NCBI RefSeq assembly: GCF_002161065.1
Contig: NZ_NFLV01000013.1
Coordinates: 1 to 64,000, forward strand
Reading direction: 5' to 3'
DNA from: Eubacterium sp. An11
Lineage (GTDB): Bacteria; Bacillota; Clostridia; Lachnospirales; Lachnospiraceae
Length of the DNA stretch: 64,000 bases
Of the stretch, positions 1-8,223 are shown piece after piece. The notes under the pieces were generated by a model. The model was not told where the DNA came from and made no database searches. It worked only from the letters and a program-made list of their open reading frames with translations. Position 1 is the stretch's first letter. Every line of letters starts with the position of its first letter. Made by a program: the position numbers and the translations under genes.

Positions 1-1595
1 CCCTCGATCTCCACCATATCTTCCACGGAAGCCTCCATCAGAGCCGTGAGGTCATAGCCAAAATGCTTACAGAGAAGCTTCGCGTTGGCAGCCCCGATAT
101 TGAGGATCCCCAGACCGTACACAAACCGCGGCAGGGTGGTGTTCCTGGAAGTCTCGATGGAGTGCAGCAGGTTGGCGCAGGACTTTTCTCCAAAGCCTTC
201 CATCTCCACGATCGCACTCTGATACTGTTTCAGTTCATATAAATCATAAAGCTCCGACAGAAAACCTTTGTCGATCATTTTCGTGAGGGTCGCCTCAGAC
301 AGCCCGTCAATATTCATGGCGTCCCGGCTCACATAATGGCTAAACAGCTTCACTTTCTTGGCACTGCAGAATGGATTCGGGCAGTACAGGGATTTCACAT
401 CGTTTTCCATGCGGATCTCCGTTCTGCCGCCGCAGGCCGGGCAGTGCTCCGGCACCTCATAGGAGCCGCTTCCCGTCAGGTTTTCCGACACCTGGGGGAT
501 GATCATGTTGGCCTTGTACACTTTGATATGGTCGCCCACGCCCAGTTTCAGACTGTCCATGATACTCAGGTTGTGAAGGCTGGCACGGCTCACCGTGGTT
601 CCCTCCAGCTCCACCGGATCAAAGATGGCAATGGGATTGATGAGTCCGGTCCTTGACGGACTCCACTCGATACTCTCCAGCACCGTCTCCGCCTCCTCAT
701 CGGCCCATTTGAAAGCGATGGAATTCCGTGGAAACTTAGCTGTGGTCCCCAGGGAATTGCCGTAGGCAATATCATCGTAAATGAGCACCAGACCGTCGGA
801 CGGGAAGTCATTTTCCGTGATCTTTCCTGCAAATTCCGCAATGGCGTCAAGGATCGTATCTCCGTCCACCATCTTATACGGCACGATCTCAAATCCCAGT
901 TCAGACAGCCACAACATGTTCTCCTCCACGGAGTTGCTCAGCTCCTTTCCCTGGGCGCTCACCAGAGTAAACGCAAAGAAGAATACATTTCTCCGGGCAG
1001 TCACTTCATTATTGAGCTGACGGACGGAACCGCTGCAGAGGTTCCGGGGGTTCTTATATCTGGCGTCGACGTTCTCTATGCTCTCATTGATTTTCCGGAA
1101 ATCTGAATAGCGGATGACCGCCTCGCCCCGCAGCACCAGCTCCCCGTCAAAAGGAATCTTCGCCGGCAGATTCTTAAATACCCGGGCGTTATTGGTGATC
1201 ACCTCACCGATGATTCCATTTCCCCTGGTCACGGCCTGAGACAGACTGCCGCCCCGGTAAGTAAGCACCACCGTAAGACCGTCCATTTTCCAGGAAAGCA
1301 TTCCTTTCCGGTCTCCCAGCCAGTCCCGGAGCGCCTCCGGGCTCTTGGTCTTGTCCAGAGACAGCATCGGCGATTCGTGGGGTACCTTTTCCAGCTCACT
1401 CAGTACCTCATAGCCCACATGCTGCGTGGGACTTCCGGCCAGCACAATACCTGTCTCTTTTTCCAGGGCAGCCAGCTCATCGTAGAGCGCATCGTACTCC
1501 CGGTTGGACATGATCTCCCGGTCTTCCTGATAATAAGCTCTGGACGCCTCGTTCAGTTTTAAAACGAGCTCTTTGATTCGTTGTTGTTTTTCCAC
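1..1595 (-). CDS. ligA: NAD-dependent DNA ligase, divergent type; 3' part cut by window edge
   Basis: Seals single-strand nicks in replication and repair, using NAD+ as adenylate donor. I read it from a GTG start at 1595, with GGGAG just upstream; 531 codons are visible and the end lies beyond base 1. In order: a YYQ...YDALYDEL NMN-binding region (residues 20-40), the adenylated lysine in KMDG (K103), the OB fold, a four-cysteine zinc finger (CPACG...CPNPFC) followed by HYVSRDAMNIDG, and helix-hairpin-helix repeats. It departs from the usual family: TRGDG reads TRGNG, GEDVT reads GEVIT, and the stretch before the lysine is short. This form is familiar from Lachnospiraceae and may be a paralogue of a standard LigA elsewhere. 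Its start overlaps the end of rluF by 37 bases, so the two are probably co-transcribed. Confidence 0.9.
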   Translation of the reverse strand, partial: MEKQQRIKELVLKLNEASRAYYQEDREIMSNREYDALYDELAALEKETGIVLAGSPTQHVGYEVLSELEKVPHESPMLSLDKTKSPEALRDWLGDRKGMLSWKMDGLTVVLTYRGGSLSQAVTRGNGIIGEVITNNARVFKNLPAKIPFDGELVLRGEAVIRYSDFRKINESIENVDARYKNPRNLCSGSVRQLNNEVTARRNVFFFAFTLVSAQGKELSNSVEENMLWLSELGFEIVPYKMVDGDTILDAIAEFAGKITENDFPSDGLVLIYDDIAYGNSLGTTAKFPRNSIAFKWADEEAETVLESIEWSPSRTGLINPIAIFDPVELEGTTVSRASLHNLSIMDSLKLGVGDHIKVYKANMIIPQVSENLTGSGSYEVPEHCPACGGRTEIRMENDVKSLYCPNPFCSAKKVKLFSHYVSRDAMNIDGLSEATLTKMIDKGFLSELYDLYELKQYQSAIVEMEGFGEKSCANLLHSIETSRNTTLPRFVYGLGILNIGAANAKLLCKHFGYDLTALMEASVEDMVEIE

Positions 1596-2389
1596 GATGA
1601 TCTCCCTTTCGTCATTCTGTTTCCGCGGACCGGGTCAGTTCTTCCGGTCAGCCGCATCAATTCAAATATTTCCGCCTCCGTCAGTTCCCGGTACTCTCCT
1701 TCCGGCAGGTCTCCCAGATGAATATTCATCACACGGATCCGTTTTAACGCCCGCACCCGGTAACCCAGAGCTTCGCACATACGGCGGATCTGCCTGTTCA
1801 GTCCCTGGGTGAGGATAATGCGGAAGGAAAACGTTCCGGTCTTACGGATCCGGCAGGGACGGGTGACGGTGTCAAGAATCGGGACTCCGCCCGCCATTTC
1901 TTTTAAAAACCGCTCGCTGACCGGGCGGTTCACCTGTACCTCGTATTCCTTCTCGTGACCGTTTCTCGCCCGCAAAATCTCATCCATCAGCTCCCCGTCG
2001 TTGGTCATGAGGATAAGCCCTTCCGAGTCTTTGTCCAGCCTTCCCACGGGATACACCCGTTCCGGATAACTGATGAAATCCACAATATTATCCTTTTCCT
2101 TCCGGGAAGTGGTGCAGACGATTCCCTTCGGCTTGTTCACCGCCAGCACGATTCTTCTCCGGCTGACGCCGCCTTCATCGCCCACCGGGCGGCCGTCCAC
2201 GCACACCTGCTGACCCGGCAGTACCTTCTGCCCAAGCTCCGCCGCACGGCCGTCAATGGTAATGCGGCCTGCCTCCACAAAACGGTCGGCCTGCCGCCTG
2301 GAACAGACGCCGGCGTCGCTTAAATATTTATTCAGACGGACCGGTGCGGACGCCGTCTCTTTATTTTTCTCATTTCTTTCTTCTCTCAT
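1559..2389 (-). CDS. rluF: 23S rRNA pseudouridine synthase, RluF/RluB family
   Basis: Isomerises a uridine in 23S rRNA (U2604 in the RluF subgroup). An N-terminal S4 RNA-binding domain (about residues 18-65, RLNKYLSDAGVCSRRQADRF) is followed by the catalytic domain with GRLDKDSEGL, whose aspartate is the family nucleophile. The C-terminal run GLNRQIRRMCEALGY...LKRIRV is typical of RluF/RluB; RluF rather than RluB is my best reading, not proven. 276 residues is normal, but the last 30 form a basic, Ser/Asn-rich tail. The ribosome site before this ATG is weak. It lies 45 bases downstream of the thioesterase gene and overlaps ligA. Confidence 0.88.
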   Translation of the reverse strand: MREERNEKNKETASAPVRLNKYLSDAGVCSRRQADRFVEAGRITIDGRAAELGQKVLPGQQVCVDGRPVGDEGGVSRRRIVLAVNKPKGIVCTTSRKEKDNIVDFISYPERVYPVGRLDKDSEGLILMTNDGELMDEILRARNGHEKEYEVQVNRPVSERFLKEMAGGVPILDTVTRPCRIRKTGTFSFRIILTQGLNRQIRRMCEALGYRVRALKRIRVMNIHLGDLPEGEYRELTEAEIFELMRLTGRTDPVRGNRMTKGRSSWKNNNESKSSF

Positions 2390-2434
2390 ACTTGTGATTC
2401 AATCCCATTTCCTGTTCATACCGCGCCGGCACTC

Positions 2435-2827
2435 TTACGCCTGAAACTTGCTGTCAGCCTTCTGCTGGAACTTCTCCGCCTGCACGATAAATCTCTCATG
2501 GGTTCCCTTTCCGATGATTCCGGCGGCATCCTTCACTTCCACGGAGAATACCAGTCTCTTTCTGTCAATCTCCGTAAGCTCCACCTGGCAGCTTACTTCC
2601 GCATTCAGCGGTGTGGCAGACACATGATCCACATTTAGATTGGTGCCTACAGTGGTCATCCCCTCATCCAGATAACCGTCCAGAAGAGCTACGGCCGTCT
2701 TCTCCACCAAAAGCAGCATGGCCGGAGTTCCGTACACCAGCAGACTGCCGCTGCCCAAAGTCTTAGCGGCGTTGTCCATCGTCACTGTATCTGTTAATGT
2801 CATTTTCATTCCTGTATTTAAATCCAT
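2435..2827 (-). CDS. hotdog-fold thioesterase resembling fluoroacetyl-CoA thioesterase FlK
   Basis: A 130-residue single-domain hotdog protein that probably hydrolyses an acyl-CoA. I chose the second ATG (2827) because GGGAGG sits 7 bases before it; an in-frame ATG at 2833 is too close to that site. FlK of Streptomyces cattleya uses Thr42, Glu50 and His76. Here Thr34 (GTPAML), Glu42 (VEKTA) and His68 (VDHVSATP) keep the same 8- and 26-residue spacings. The substrate is unknown; relatives in anaerobes are annotated only as thioesterase family. Expressed from its own promoter, divergent from the S1-domain gene. Confidence 0.8.
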   Translation of the reverse strand: MDLNTGMKMTLTDTVTMDNAAKTLGSGSLLVYGTPAMLLLVEKTAVALLDGYLDEGMTTVGTNLNVDHVSATPLNAEVSCQVELTEIDRKRLVFSVEVKDAAGIIGKGTHERFIVQAEKFQQKADSKFQA

Positions 2828-2874
2828 TTTCATTCCTCCCGGTCGTATGATTCCTTTGTTATGGTCATTGACTT

Positions 2875-2883
2875 AGTATAGCA
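2875..2883 (-). promoter_or_regulatory. extended -10 promoter of the thioesterase gene
   Basis: The minus strand reads TGCTATACT, an extended -10 (TGn plus TATACT), about 48 bases before the thioesterase start. No good -35 was seen, which is usual for extended -10 promoters. Confidence 0.5.
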
Positions 2884-2945
2884 AAGTTTTCCGCGTTTTT
2901 CCACCGGGAAGATTCTATTTTATGTCCTTCTTTTTCATTTATCCA

Positions 2946-2975
2946 TTGCGAAGAGCCCGAAAAATGTGTTACACT
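2946..2975 (+). promoter_or_regulatory. promoter of the S1-domain gene
   Basis: TTGCGA (2946-2951), an 18-base spacer, then TACACT (2970-2975) preceded by TG to give an extended -10. A leader of about 120 bases follows to the ATG at 3100. Confidence 0.55.
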
Positions 2976-3099
2976 CTTTAATAAAGGCCCGGACAGCTGC
3001 TGTGCGCAGCACGAAAGATCTGACAGTACCGGACACAGCATTTACGAAAGCTGTACTGAACAATTCACAGAATTCAGAAAAGAAAAGAGGAATGCAGAC

Positions 3100-4008
3100 A
3101 TGAGTGAAACAATGGCAGATTTTGACAAAGAACTGGAAGCTTCCTTCCGGAAGCTCAATGAAGGCGATGTGGTAGAAGGCGTCATCACAGGAGTTGACGA
3201 CAACGCAGTTTACCTGGACATCAATTATCATGCCCAGGGCATCGTCAAAAAAGAAGATTACAGCGATGATCCTTCCTTCTCCCTGCAGAATGTTCCGGTG
3301 GGCGACACTGTGAAGGCTGTGGTTTTATCCGATGACGACGGAGAAGGAAATGTATCTCTTTCTGTCAAAGAGGCATCCAGGGCCATGGCATGGGAGACTG
3401 TAAAGAAATACATGGAAGAAGGAACCGTCCTCACTTTAAAAGTAGGCGGCATTGTCAATAAAGGCGTGATTGTCTACGTGGAAGGTCTTCGCGGCTTTAT
3501 CCCGGCTTCTCACCTGGCTATCGGCTACGTGGAAGACACGAACCCATATCTGGGCAAGACCGTGGAAGCCAAGGTCATCACCGCCGATGAGGAGAAAAAC
3601 CGTCTCGTTTTATCGGTGAAGGAAGTACTTTATGACCGCCGCCGTGAAGAAAAAGAAAGAAAGATCAACGCCATCGTCCCAGGCACCGTATTGAGCGGCA
3701 AAGTAGAGTCTCTGATGCCTTACGGCGCTTTCGTGGATCTGGGCGACGGACTTTCCGGTCTGGTGCACATTTCCCAGATTGCCAATAAACGAATCGAATC
3801 TCCTGGCGAGGTTTTAAAGACCGGACAGGAAGTCAAGGTCAAAGTCCTCAAAGTGGAAAACGGCAAGATCAGCCTGAGTATCAAAGCAGCGCAGGATGAA
3901 GAACCGCAGGATGCACCGGAGGAGAAACCTTCCGTATCCTATAAAGATGAAGGCAGCGCTTCCACCGGACTGGGCGCACTGCTGGCAGGCATCAAACTGG
4001 ACAACTAA
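3100..4008 (+). CDS. S1 RNA-binding domain protein (short 30S ribosomal protein S1 homologue)
   Basis: An RNA-binding protein of 302 residues. Three S1/OB repeats can be read: residues 18-92 (GDVVEGVITGVDDNAVYLDI), 105-175 (a more divergent repeat around GLRGFIPASHL) and 193-262 (GTVLSGKVESLMPYGAFVDL...LVHISQ). A charged tail and a short conserved-looking end (GLGALLAGIKLDN) follow. Low-GC Gram-positives carry shortened S1-like proteins of this kind, with roles in mRNA binding or translation that are less clear than for the six-repeat E. coli RpsA. AGAGG lies upstream of the ATG, and a strong terminator follows, so the gene is probably monocistronic. Confidence 0.88.
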   Translation: MSETMADFDKELEASFRKLNEGDVVEGVITGVDDNAVYLDINYHAQGIVKKEDYSDDPSFSLQNVPVGDTVKAVVLSDDDGEGNVSLSVKEASRAMAWETVKKYMEEGTVLTLKVGGIVNKGVIVYVEGLRGFIPASHLAIGYVEDTNPYLGKTVEAKVITADEEKNRLVLSVKEVLYDRRREEKERKINAIVPGTVLSGKVESLMPYGAFVDLGDGLSGLVHISQIANKRIESPGEVLKTGQEVKVKVLKVENGKISLSIKAAQDEEPQDAPEEKPSVSYKDEGSASTGLGALLAGIKLDN

Positions 4009-4021
4009 AAACAGATATTTG

Positions 4022-4060
4022 ATCCCTCCGGGCGGATGATTCCCCCGGGGGATTTTTTTC
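4022..4060 (+). terminator. intrinsic terminator of the S1-domain gene
   Basis: A ten-pair stem with one bulged T (ATCCC-T-CCGGG against CCCGGGGGAT) and an 11-base loop is followed by seven T residues. It lies 14 bases after the stop codon. Confidence 0.85.
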
Positions 4061-4146
4061 TTTCACGGGAAACTGCGTTTCTATGAAACAAAAAAATGAA
4101 ACATTTCTTTCCTCCCCTCCGTCTAATGAACAGAAAGGAGAAAACC

Positions 4147-4258
4147 ATGAATATCACACAATTAGTAAAATGTGGATTCTCTTTTATTTGTGAAATCTTA
4201 CGTGGATGAAGGCGAGACGCCGACAGAAGCAAACTTCTACCAGGTTCCGCTGCAGTGA
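4147..4258 (+). pseudogene. possible small gene with a frameshift (uncertain)
   Basis: AGAAAGGAG precedes ATG at 4147, which opens a 20-codon frame (MNITQLVKCGFSFICEILRG). A second frame, open from 4169 to the stop at 4256-4258, reads as ordinary hydrophilic protein (VKSYVDEGETPTEANFYQVP at its end). The join would lie near the A-run at 4167-4170. This could be a broken or frameshifted small gene, a sequencing slip, or chance. I do not recognise the product. Confidence 0.25.
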
Positions 4259-4270
4259 CAGTGTCGGCCC

Positions 4271-5704
4271 TCACTGTCGGCCGTGGCGGATTGCTGCCTG
4301 CCGTTGTTCTCTCCGGATGGTTCTCTGGTATTCCTGCACATCCCTGCCCACCTCTTTGCTGAGGAGCAGAAGGCTGATCAGATTAGGCAGCGCCATCAGG
4401 GCGTTGGCAATATCGGAAAAACTCCAGACCAGTTCCAGGCTCTGGGTGGCTCCCACATAGACCATCAGGGAGAAAAGGAGTCGGTACATCCGGTTGTACC
4501 GGCGGCTTCCCGCCAGGTACTCAAAAGCTTTCTCTCCCTGATACTCCCATCCGAGAATGGTTGAGAAAGCAAACAGTACAATGCCGATGGTCACCAGGCC
4601 GCCGCCGGCCTCTCCAAATATCGTGGAAAATGCGGCGATGGTCAGTGCCGCTCCCTCATAGACTGCGCCTGTATCCGGATTCACCTGACCCAGAACGCCG
4701 GAACAGGCAATGACCAGACCGGTGATCGTGCAGACCACCAGCGTATCCCAGAATGTTCCGGTCATATTGACATATCCCTGACGCACCGGATGGTCGGTCG
4801 TGGCGGCCGCTGCCGTGATAGCCGCGGAACCCATGCCCGCCTCATTGGAAAAAATACCTCTTGCCACTCCAAATCGCACGGCTGCAAATACGGAGGATGT
4901 CATATTCCCACAGAGAGCGCCGCCGGCCGCTTCAGGACTGAAGGCCATTTTCAGAATCATACAGATTCCGGCGGGAAGATGATTCAGATTCCCCACAATG
5001 ACAAACAATCCACAGATTACATAAAAGATCGCCATGAACGGCACCACCACCGAAGAAACCTTCGCGATGCTGCGGATCCCACCCATAATGATCAAAAAAG
5101 ACAGCACCATAAGGACCACCGCCACCGGCTTTGCCGGCAGACCAAAGGCCGCATGAAGGGATGCAGTAATGGAATTCCCCTGGGTCATGTTTCCGATACC
5201 AAAAGAGGCCAGAACTGCAAAAAAAGCAAAACACCACCCCAAAGCGGCGCCAAATCCCGGATGTTCCGATTTCCAGGCATTCTTCATGGTATACATGGGC
5301 CCGCCGCACATTTCTCCCCTCTCATCTTTTTCCCGGTATTTTACTGCCAGCATACATTCCGCAAACTTAGAAGAAAGACCAAAACAGGCAGAAATCCACA
5401 TCCACACCAAAGCCCCCGGCCCGCCGGCCGCCATGGCCGTGGCGACTCCCACAATATTACCCGTGCCAATGGTTGCCGCCAGAGCCGTGGTAAGCGCAGA
5501 AAAAGGCGAGACGTCTCCGCTCCCCTTTCCTTTTTCTCTGGATTCCCTGCTCAAGGTCACCCTGACAGCCCATGGCAGATTCCTCCAGGTCAGAAACCGG
5601 CAGCGCACCGTCAGCACCACGCCGGTTCCCACCAGCAGCATAAGCATAACAGGCCCCCATACCACATGATCCACCGCCGTGATCACTTCCGCCAGATAAT
5701 CCAT
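4271..5704 (-). CDS. alanine/glycine:cation (sodium) symporter, AGCS family
   Basis: An integral membrane carrier that imports alanine or glycine with Na+ or H+; 477 residues, normal for the family. The AGCS signature is clear: ATIGTGNIVGVATAMAAGGP, then GALVWMWISACFGLSSKFAE and CGGPMYTMKNAW. About ten to eleven hydrophobic segments can be read. I chose the ATG at 5704 (MDYLAEVITAVDH) because GGAAGGAG lies 8 bases upstream; the open frame runs further upstream only into the R1 repeat. The gene is flanked by non-coding sequence on both sides and is probably monocistronic. Confidence 0.92.
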   Translation of the reverse strand: MDYLAEVITAVDHVVWGPVMLMLLVGTGVVLTVRCRFLTWRNLPWAVRVTLSRESREKGKGSGDVSPFSALTTALAATIGTGNIVGVATAMAAGGPGALVWMWISACFGLSSKFAECMLAVKYREKDERGEMCGGPMYTMKNAWKSEHPGFGAALGWCFAFFAVLASFGIGNMTQGNSITASLHAAFGLPAKPVAVVLMVLSFLIIMGGIRSIAKVSSVVVPFMAIFYVICGLFVIVGNLNHLPAGICMILKMAFSPEAAGGALCGNMTSSVFAAVRFGVARGIFSNEAGMGSAAITAAAATTDHPVRQGYVNMTGTFWDTLVVCTITGLVIACSGVLGQVNPDTGAVYEGAALTIAAFSTIFGEAGGGLVTIGIVLFAFSTILGWEYQGEKAFEYLAGSRRYNRMYRLLFSLMVYVGATQSLELVWSFSDIANALMALPNLISLLLLSKEVGRDVQEYQRTIRREQRQAAIRHGRQ

Positions 5705-5773
5705 GGACGCACTCCTTCCGCCTGAACAGCGCTTTTGTATTCTATTGTATGAAACAGAGGGGGATTGTATGCA

Positions 5774-6410
5774 GAAATTGGGATTTGTAAATCTCTTTGC
5801 AATACACGGCGGTCTACTTGAAAGAAGACAAGGTATTGATAAAAGTTCTCCTCCTCCACTTCGGCAGGCTGTTACCTGGCTGTATTTCATCAATATAATG
5901 CAGACGCCTGCGCTCACAGTCGTCGTCAAACCCTATCAATGCCTTGTCTTCTCTAAATGCAGGCTGCGTGCATAGAGATTTACAAGAATCCTGGCTACTG
6001 TGGCGAAACAGCAGGGTATGGTGTCACGTAGGTTGCGACAATATATGGGCAGGCTATTTATAAAATGTATCGTCAGGGTATCCTCAGGTAGTGAGAAACC
6101 GCAGAGCAAGCCATCCAGATAGCTCTTTTGTCGGTTTGAATCCAGTGACTTTTCTATAATCCGGGTGATGCAGGCGGCAGGGATTTGTGGCATGGTGGAA
6201 TCATGATAGAAAAACGGATCGGGGAAGATCGACGACGACTGTGAGCGCAGGCGTTGTTAGCAGTTATAAAAACGGACCGGTTACCAGCCTGGCGAAGTGG
6301 AGGAGGAGACTTCCCTGACTGCGTTTTTTTATGACAAATATAAAGCCGCAAATCCTGTCTGTTCATCCGTACCCGGATAATTCCAGAATCTGCGGCTTCA
6401 AACCAGCAAA
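5774..6410. repeat. modular hairpin repeat, copy R1
   Basis: About 640 bases without a credible gene, one of three related elements (R1, R2, R3). The left end is GGGATTTGTAAATCTC. A long imperfect palindrome (5824-5952) has outer arms AGAAGACAAGG/CCTTGTCTTCT and two conserved inner strands, CTCCTCCACTTCGGCAGGC and GCCTGCGCTCACAGTCGTC. A second palindrome of the same class (6200-6335) lies inverted with different outer arms (GATAGAAAAACGGATC). Between them is a core with CCGGGTGATGCAGG and TCGGTTTGAATC. A last inverted pair (AAGCCGCA, 6343; TGCGGCTT, near 6393) ends beside the tarJ stop codon. On the minus strand the module order is A2-core-A1. Confidence 0.75.
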
Positions 6411-6413
6411 TTA

Positions 6414-7439
6414 TTATTTCTTCCAGATCATGACGGTCTTACCCATCATCTTATGAATATCCAGCTCGAATGCCTTGTTCATATCTGCGATGGAGTTGAT
6501 CTCCACCTGGGCTCCGACGATGTTGCTCAGGTATCCGAGAATCTCCGGATGTTCCTGATACATTTCCACTGTTTTCTCGAAGTCTTCTCTGGAGCTCCGG
6601 CTGCTGCCGAAAAGGCGCAGGCCCTTTTCCAGCACCATGCGGGTGTTGATCGGAATCGGATACTCCGATACGCCCAGAAGTGAAATAGTCCCTTCCGGGT
6701 GGATCAAATCAATGATCTGGTTGATGGCCTTCTGAGAAGCATCACCGCCCACACATTCAAAGGCGTGATCGATCTCCAGTGTTTCCGGCACATCCCACAC
6801 CAGATATGTCTCATCCACGAAAGAAAAGCTGCTCAGTTTTTCCTTATCTGTACCAAACACAATGAGCTTGGTATCCGGATACATATAACGGAAAAAGAGG
6901 GATGTGATATAACCAAGGTTTCCGTCACCCCAGATACCCACCACATTTCTGCGGGCATGGGCAAAACGGTCGAAACGGCGGAGAGCCTGGACGCTCACGG
7001 TCACGATCTCCGTAAAAGCCGCCACTGTCCTGTCGATGTCCGGCGGGAGACGCAGCACCCGGTCTCTGTCCAGAGCCACATTGTCCTGCATGAATCCATC
7101 GAAACCGCTGGCGCGGAACTTGGAACTTCTCAGATAATTTTCTCCAATGATATCGTCTTTTTCCACCGGAGTGTTAGGAATCATGACCACCAGCTCGCCC
7201 GGTTTGAATTCGCCCAGCGGGTCGTAAACCACATCGCCAATGCCTTCGTGTATCAGTGCCATAGGAAGCTTTTTGGCAAGAATCTCCGCCGGACGGCTTC
7301 CCTGATAATAACGCTGGTCCGCGTGGCAGATAGACAGATGGGTCGGGCGGACCACAATCTGTTCTCCGTTTAAATCAATATCATTAAACGCCACCTCAAA
7401 TCTTCGGGGAGCGACCAGCCGGTATACTGTATTTAACAT
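6414..7439 (-). CDS. tarJ: ribulose-5-phosphate reductase, TarJ-like
   Basis: A zinc-type medium-chain dehydrogenase (341 residues) that would reduce ribulose 5-phosphate to ribitol 5-phosphate with NADPH, making the substrate for TarI. A GroES-like half holds a probable zinc cysteine in SICHADQRYYQG. The Rossmann half holds GIWGDGNLGYITSLFF and VFGTDKEKLSSFSFVDE. The EGIGDVV and GFMQDNV segments match TarJ-type enzymes. It starts 2 bases after the tarI stop, which strongly supports the assignment. CDP-ribitol feeds wall teichoic acid or capsule synthesis; no polymerase genes are in the window. Confidence 0.85.
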   Translation of the reverse strand: MLNTVYRLVAPRRFEVAFNDIDLNGEQIVVRPTHLSICHADQRYYQGSRPAEILAKKLPMALIHEGIGDVVYDPLGEFKPGELVVMIPNTPVEKDDIIGENYLRSSKFRASGFDGFMQDNVALDRDRVLRLPPDIDRTVAAFTEIVTVSVQALRRFDRFAHARRNVVGIWGDGNLGYITSLFFRYMYPDTKLIVFGTDKEKLSSFSFVDETYLVWDVPETLEIDHAFECVGGDASQKAINQIIDLIHPEGTISLLGVSEYPIPINTRMVLEKGLRLFGSSRSSREDFEKTVEMYQEHPEILGYLSNIVGAQVEINSIADMNKAFELDIHKMMGKTVMIWKK

Positions 7440-7441
7440 GT

Positions 7442-8146
7442 TTATTCTCCTTTTATCAATGTCTCAGCAACTCTCAAGTCATATGGATAGGTGATCTTGA
7501 TATTAAATACTTCGCCTTCCACCAGATAAACCTTTTCTCCCTTCATAACGCAGATCTTGCAGGCATCGGTGAGGATCTTCTTCTCCTCCGGTGTCAGTGA
7601 TTCATAAAGCTCTTTCAAACGTTTTGCCTTAAAAGACTGCGGGGTCTGCCCCTGATACATGATGGAACGATCCGGAATATTGCTGATCACCTCATGTCCC
7701 TTGCTCTCCACGATGGTGTCTGATGCCGGGATTACCGTATCGCAGGCGCCGTACTGGATAGCGTAATTGATATTATCTTCAATGATACGGTGTGTCAGGA
7801 ACGGGCGTACCGAATCATGGGTCACAATGATGGTATCATCATCCAGTCCGTACTCCTTCTCAATGTAACGGATGGAATTCATGATGGTTTCATTTCTCGT
7901 CTCTCCGCCTTCGATGACCACAATACGCTCTGTATTCTTGAAATCTTTCTTGATCAGATTCTTTGTATGGTTAATCCACTGATTCGGGCAGAGCACGATA
8001 ATCTTCTCGAACCTGCTGTTAACATAGAACTTCTCAATGGTGTGGATGATGATCGGTTTGTCGCCGATGGTCAGAAACTGTTTCGGTTTCTCCACATTTC
8101 CCATTCTGCTGCCGATACCCCCGGCCAAAATTACTCCAAATATCAT
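7442..8146 (-). CDS. tarI: ribitol-5-phosphate cytidylyltransferase, TarI-like
   Basis: Transfers CMP from CTP to ribitol 5-phosphate, giving CDP-ribitol. It belongs to the IspD/TarI nucleotidyltransferase family; 234 residues is typical. The N-terminal loop AGGIGSRMGNVEKPKQFL has the TarI-like GNxxKPKQFL form rather than that of IspD. Further motifs are THDSVRPFLTHRI and PASDTIVESKG. It overlaps nothing and runs directly into tarJ (2-base gap). The AroE-HD gene lies 77 bases upstream and may be in the same transcript. IspD activity is the alternative, but the tarJ neighbour argues against it. Confidence 0.87.
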   Translation of the reverse strand: MIFGVILAGGIGSRMGNVEKPKQFLTIGDKPIIIHTIEKFYVNSRFEKIIVLCPNQWINHTKNLIKKDFKNTERIVVIEGGETRNETIMNSIRYIEKEYGLDDDTIIVTHDSVRPFLTHRIIEDNINYAIQYGACDTVIPASDTIVESKGHEVISNIPDRSIMYQGQTPQSFKAKRLKELYESLTPEEKKILTDACKICVMKGEKVYLVEGEVFNIKITYPYDLRVAETLIKGE

Positions 8147-8223
8147 GGTTTCCTCCTTGCTTGTCCCAAAAACGGGACGGTTTAATCATTCATTCAGATA
8201 CTCTGACTGGCAGAAATTCTCCT

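Noticed and set aside
5705-5929. A 75-residue N-terminal extension of the alanine symporter
   Set aside because: The extension lies partly in repeat R1, lacks a ribosome site and is not part of the AGCS fold; the ATG at 5704 has a strong site.
5936-6366. Short minus-strand frames inside repeat R1
   Set aside because: The matching positions in R2 and R3 contain stops and frame changes, so the repeat is not under selection for protein.
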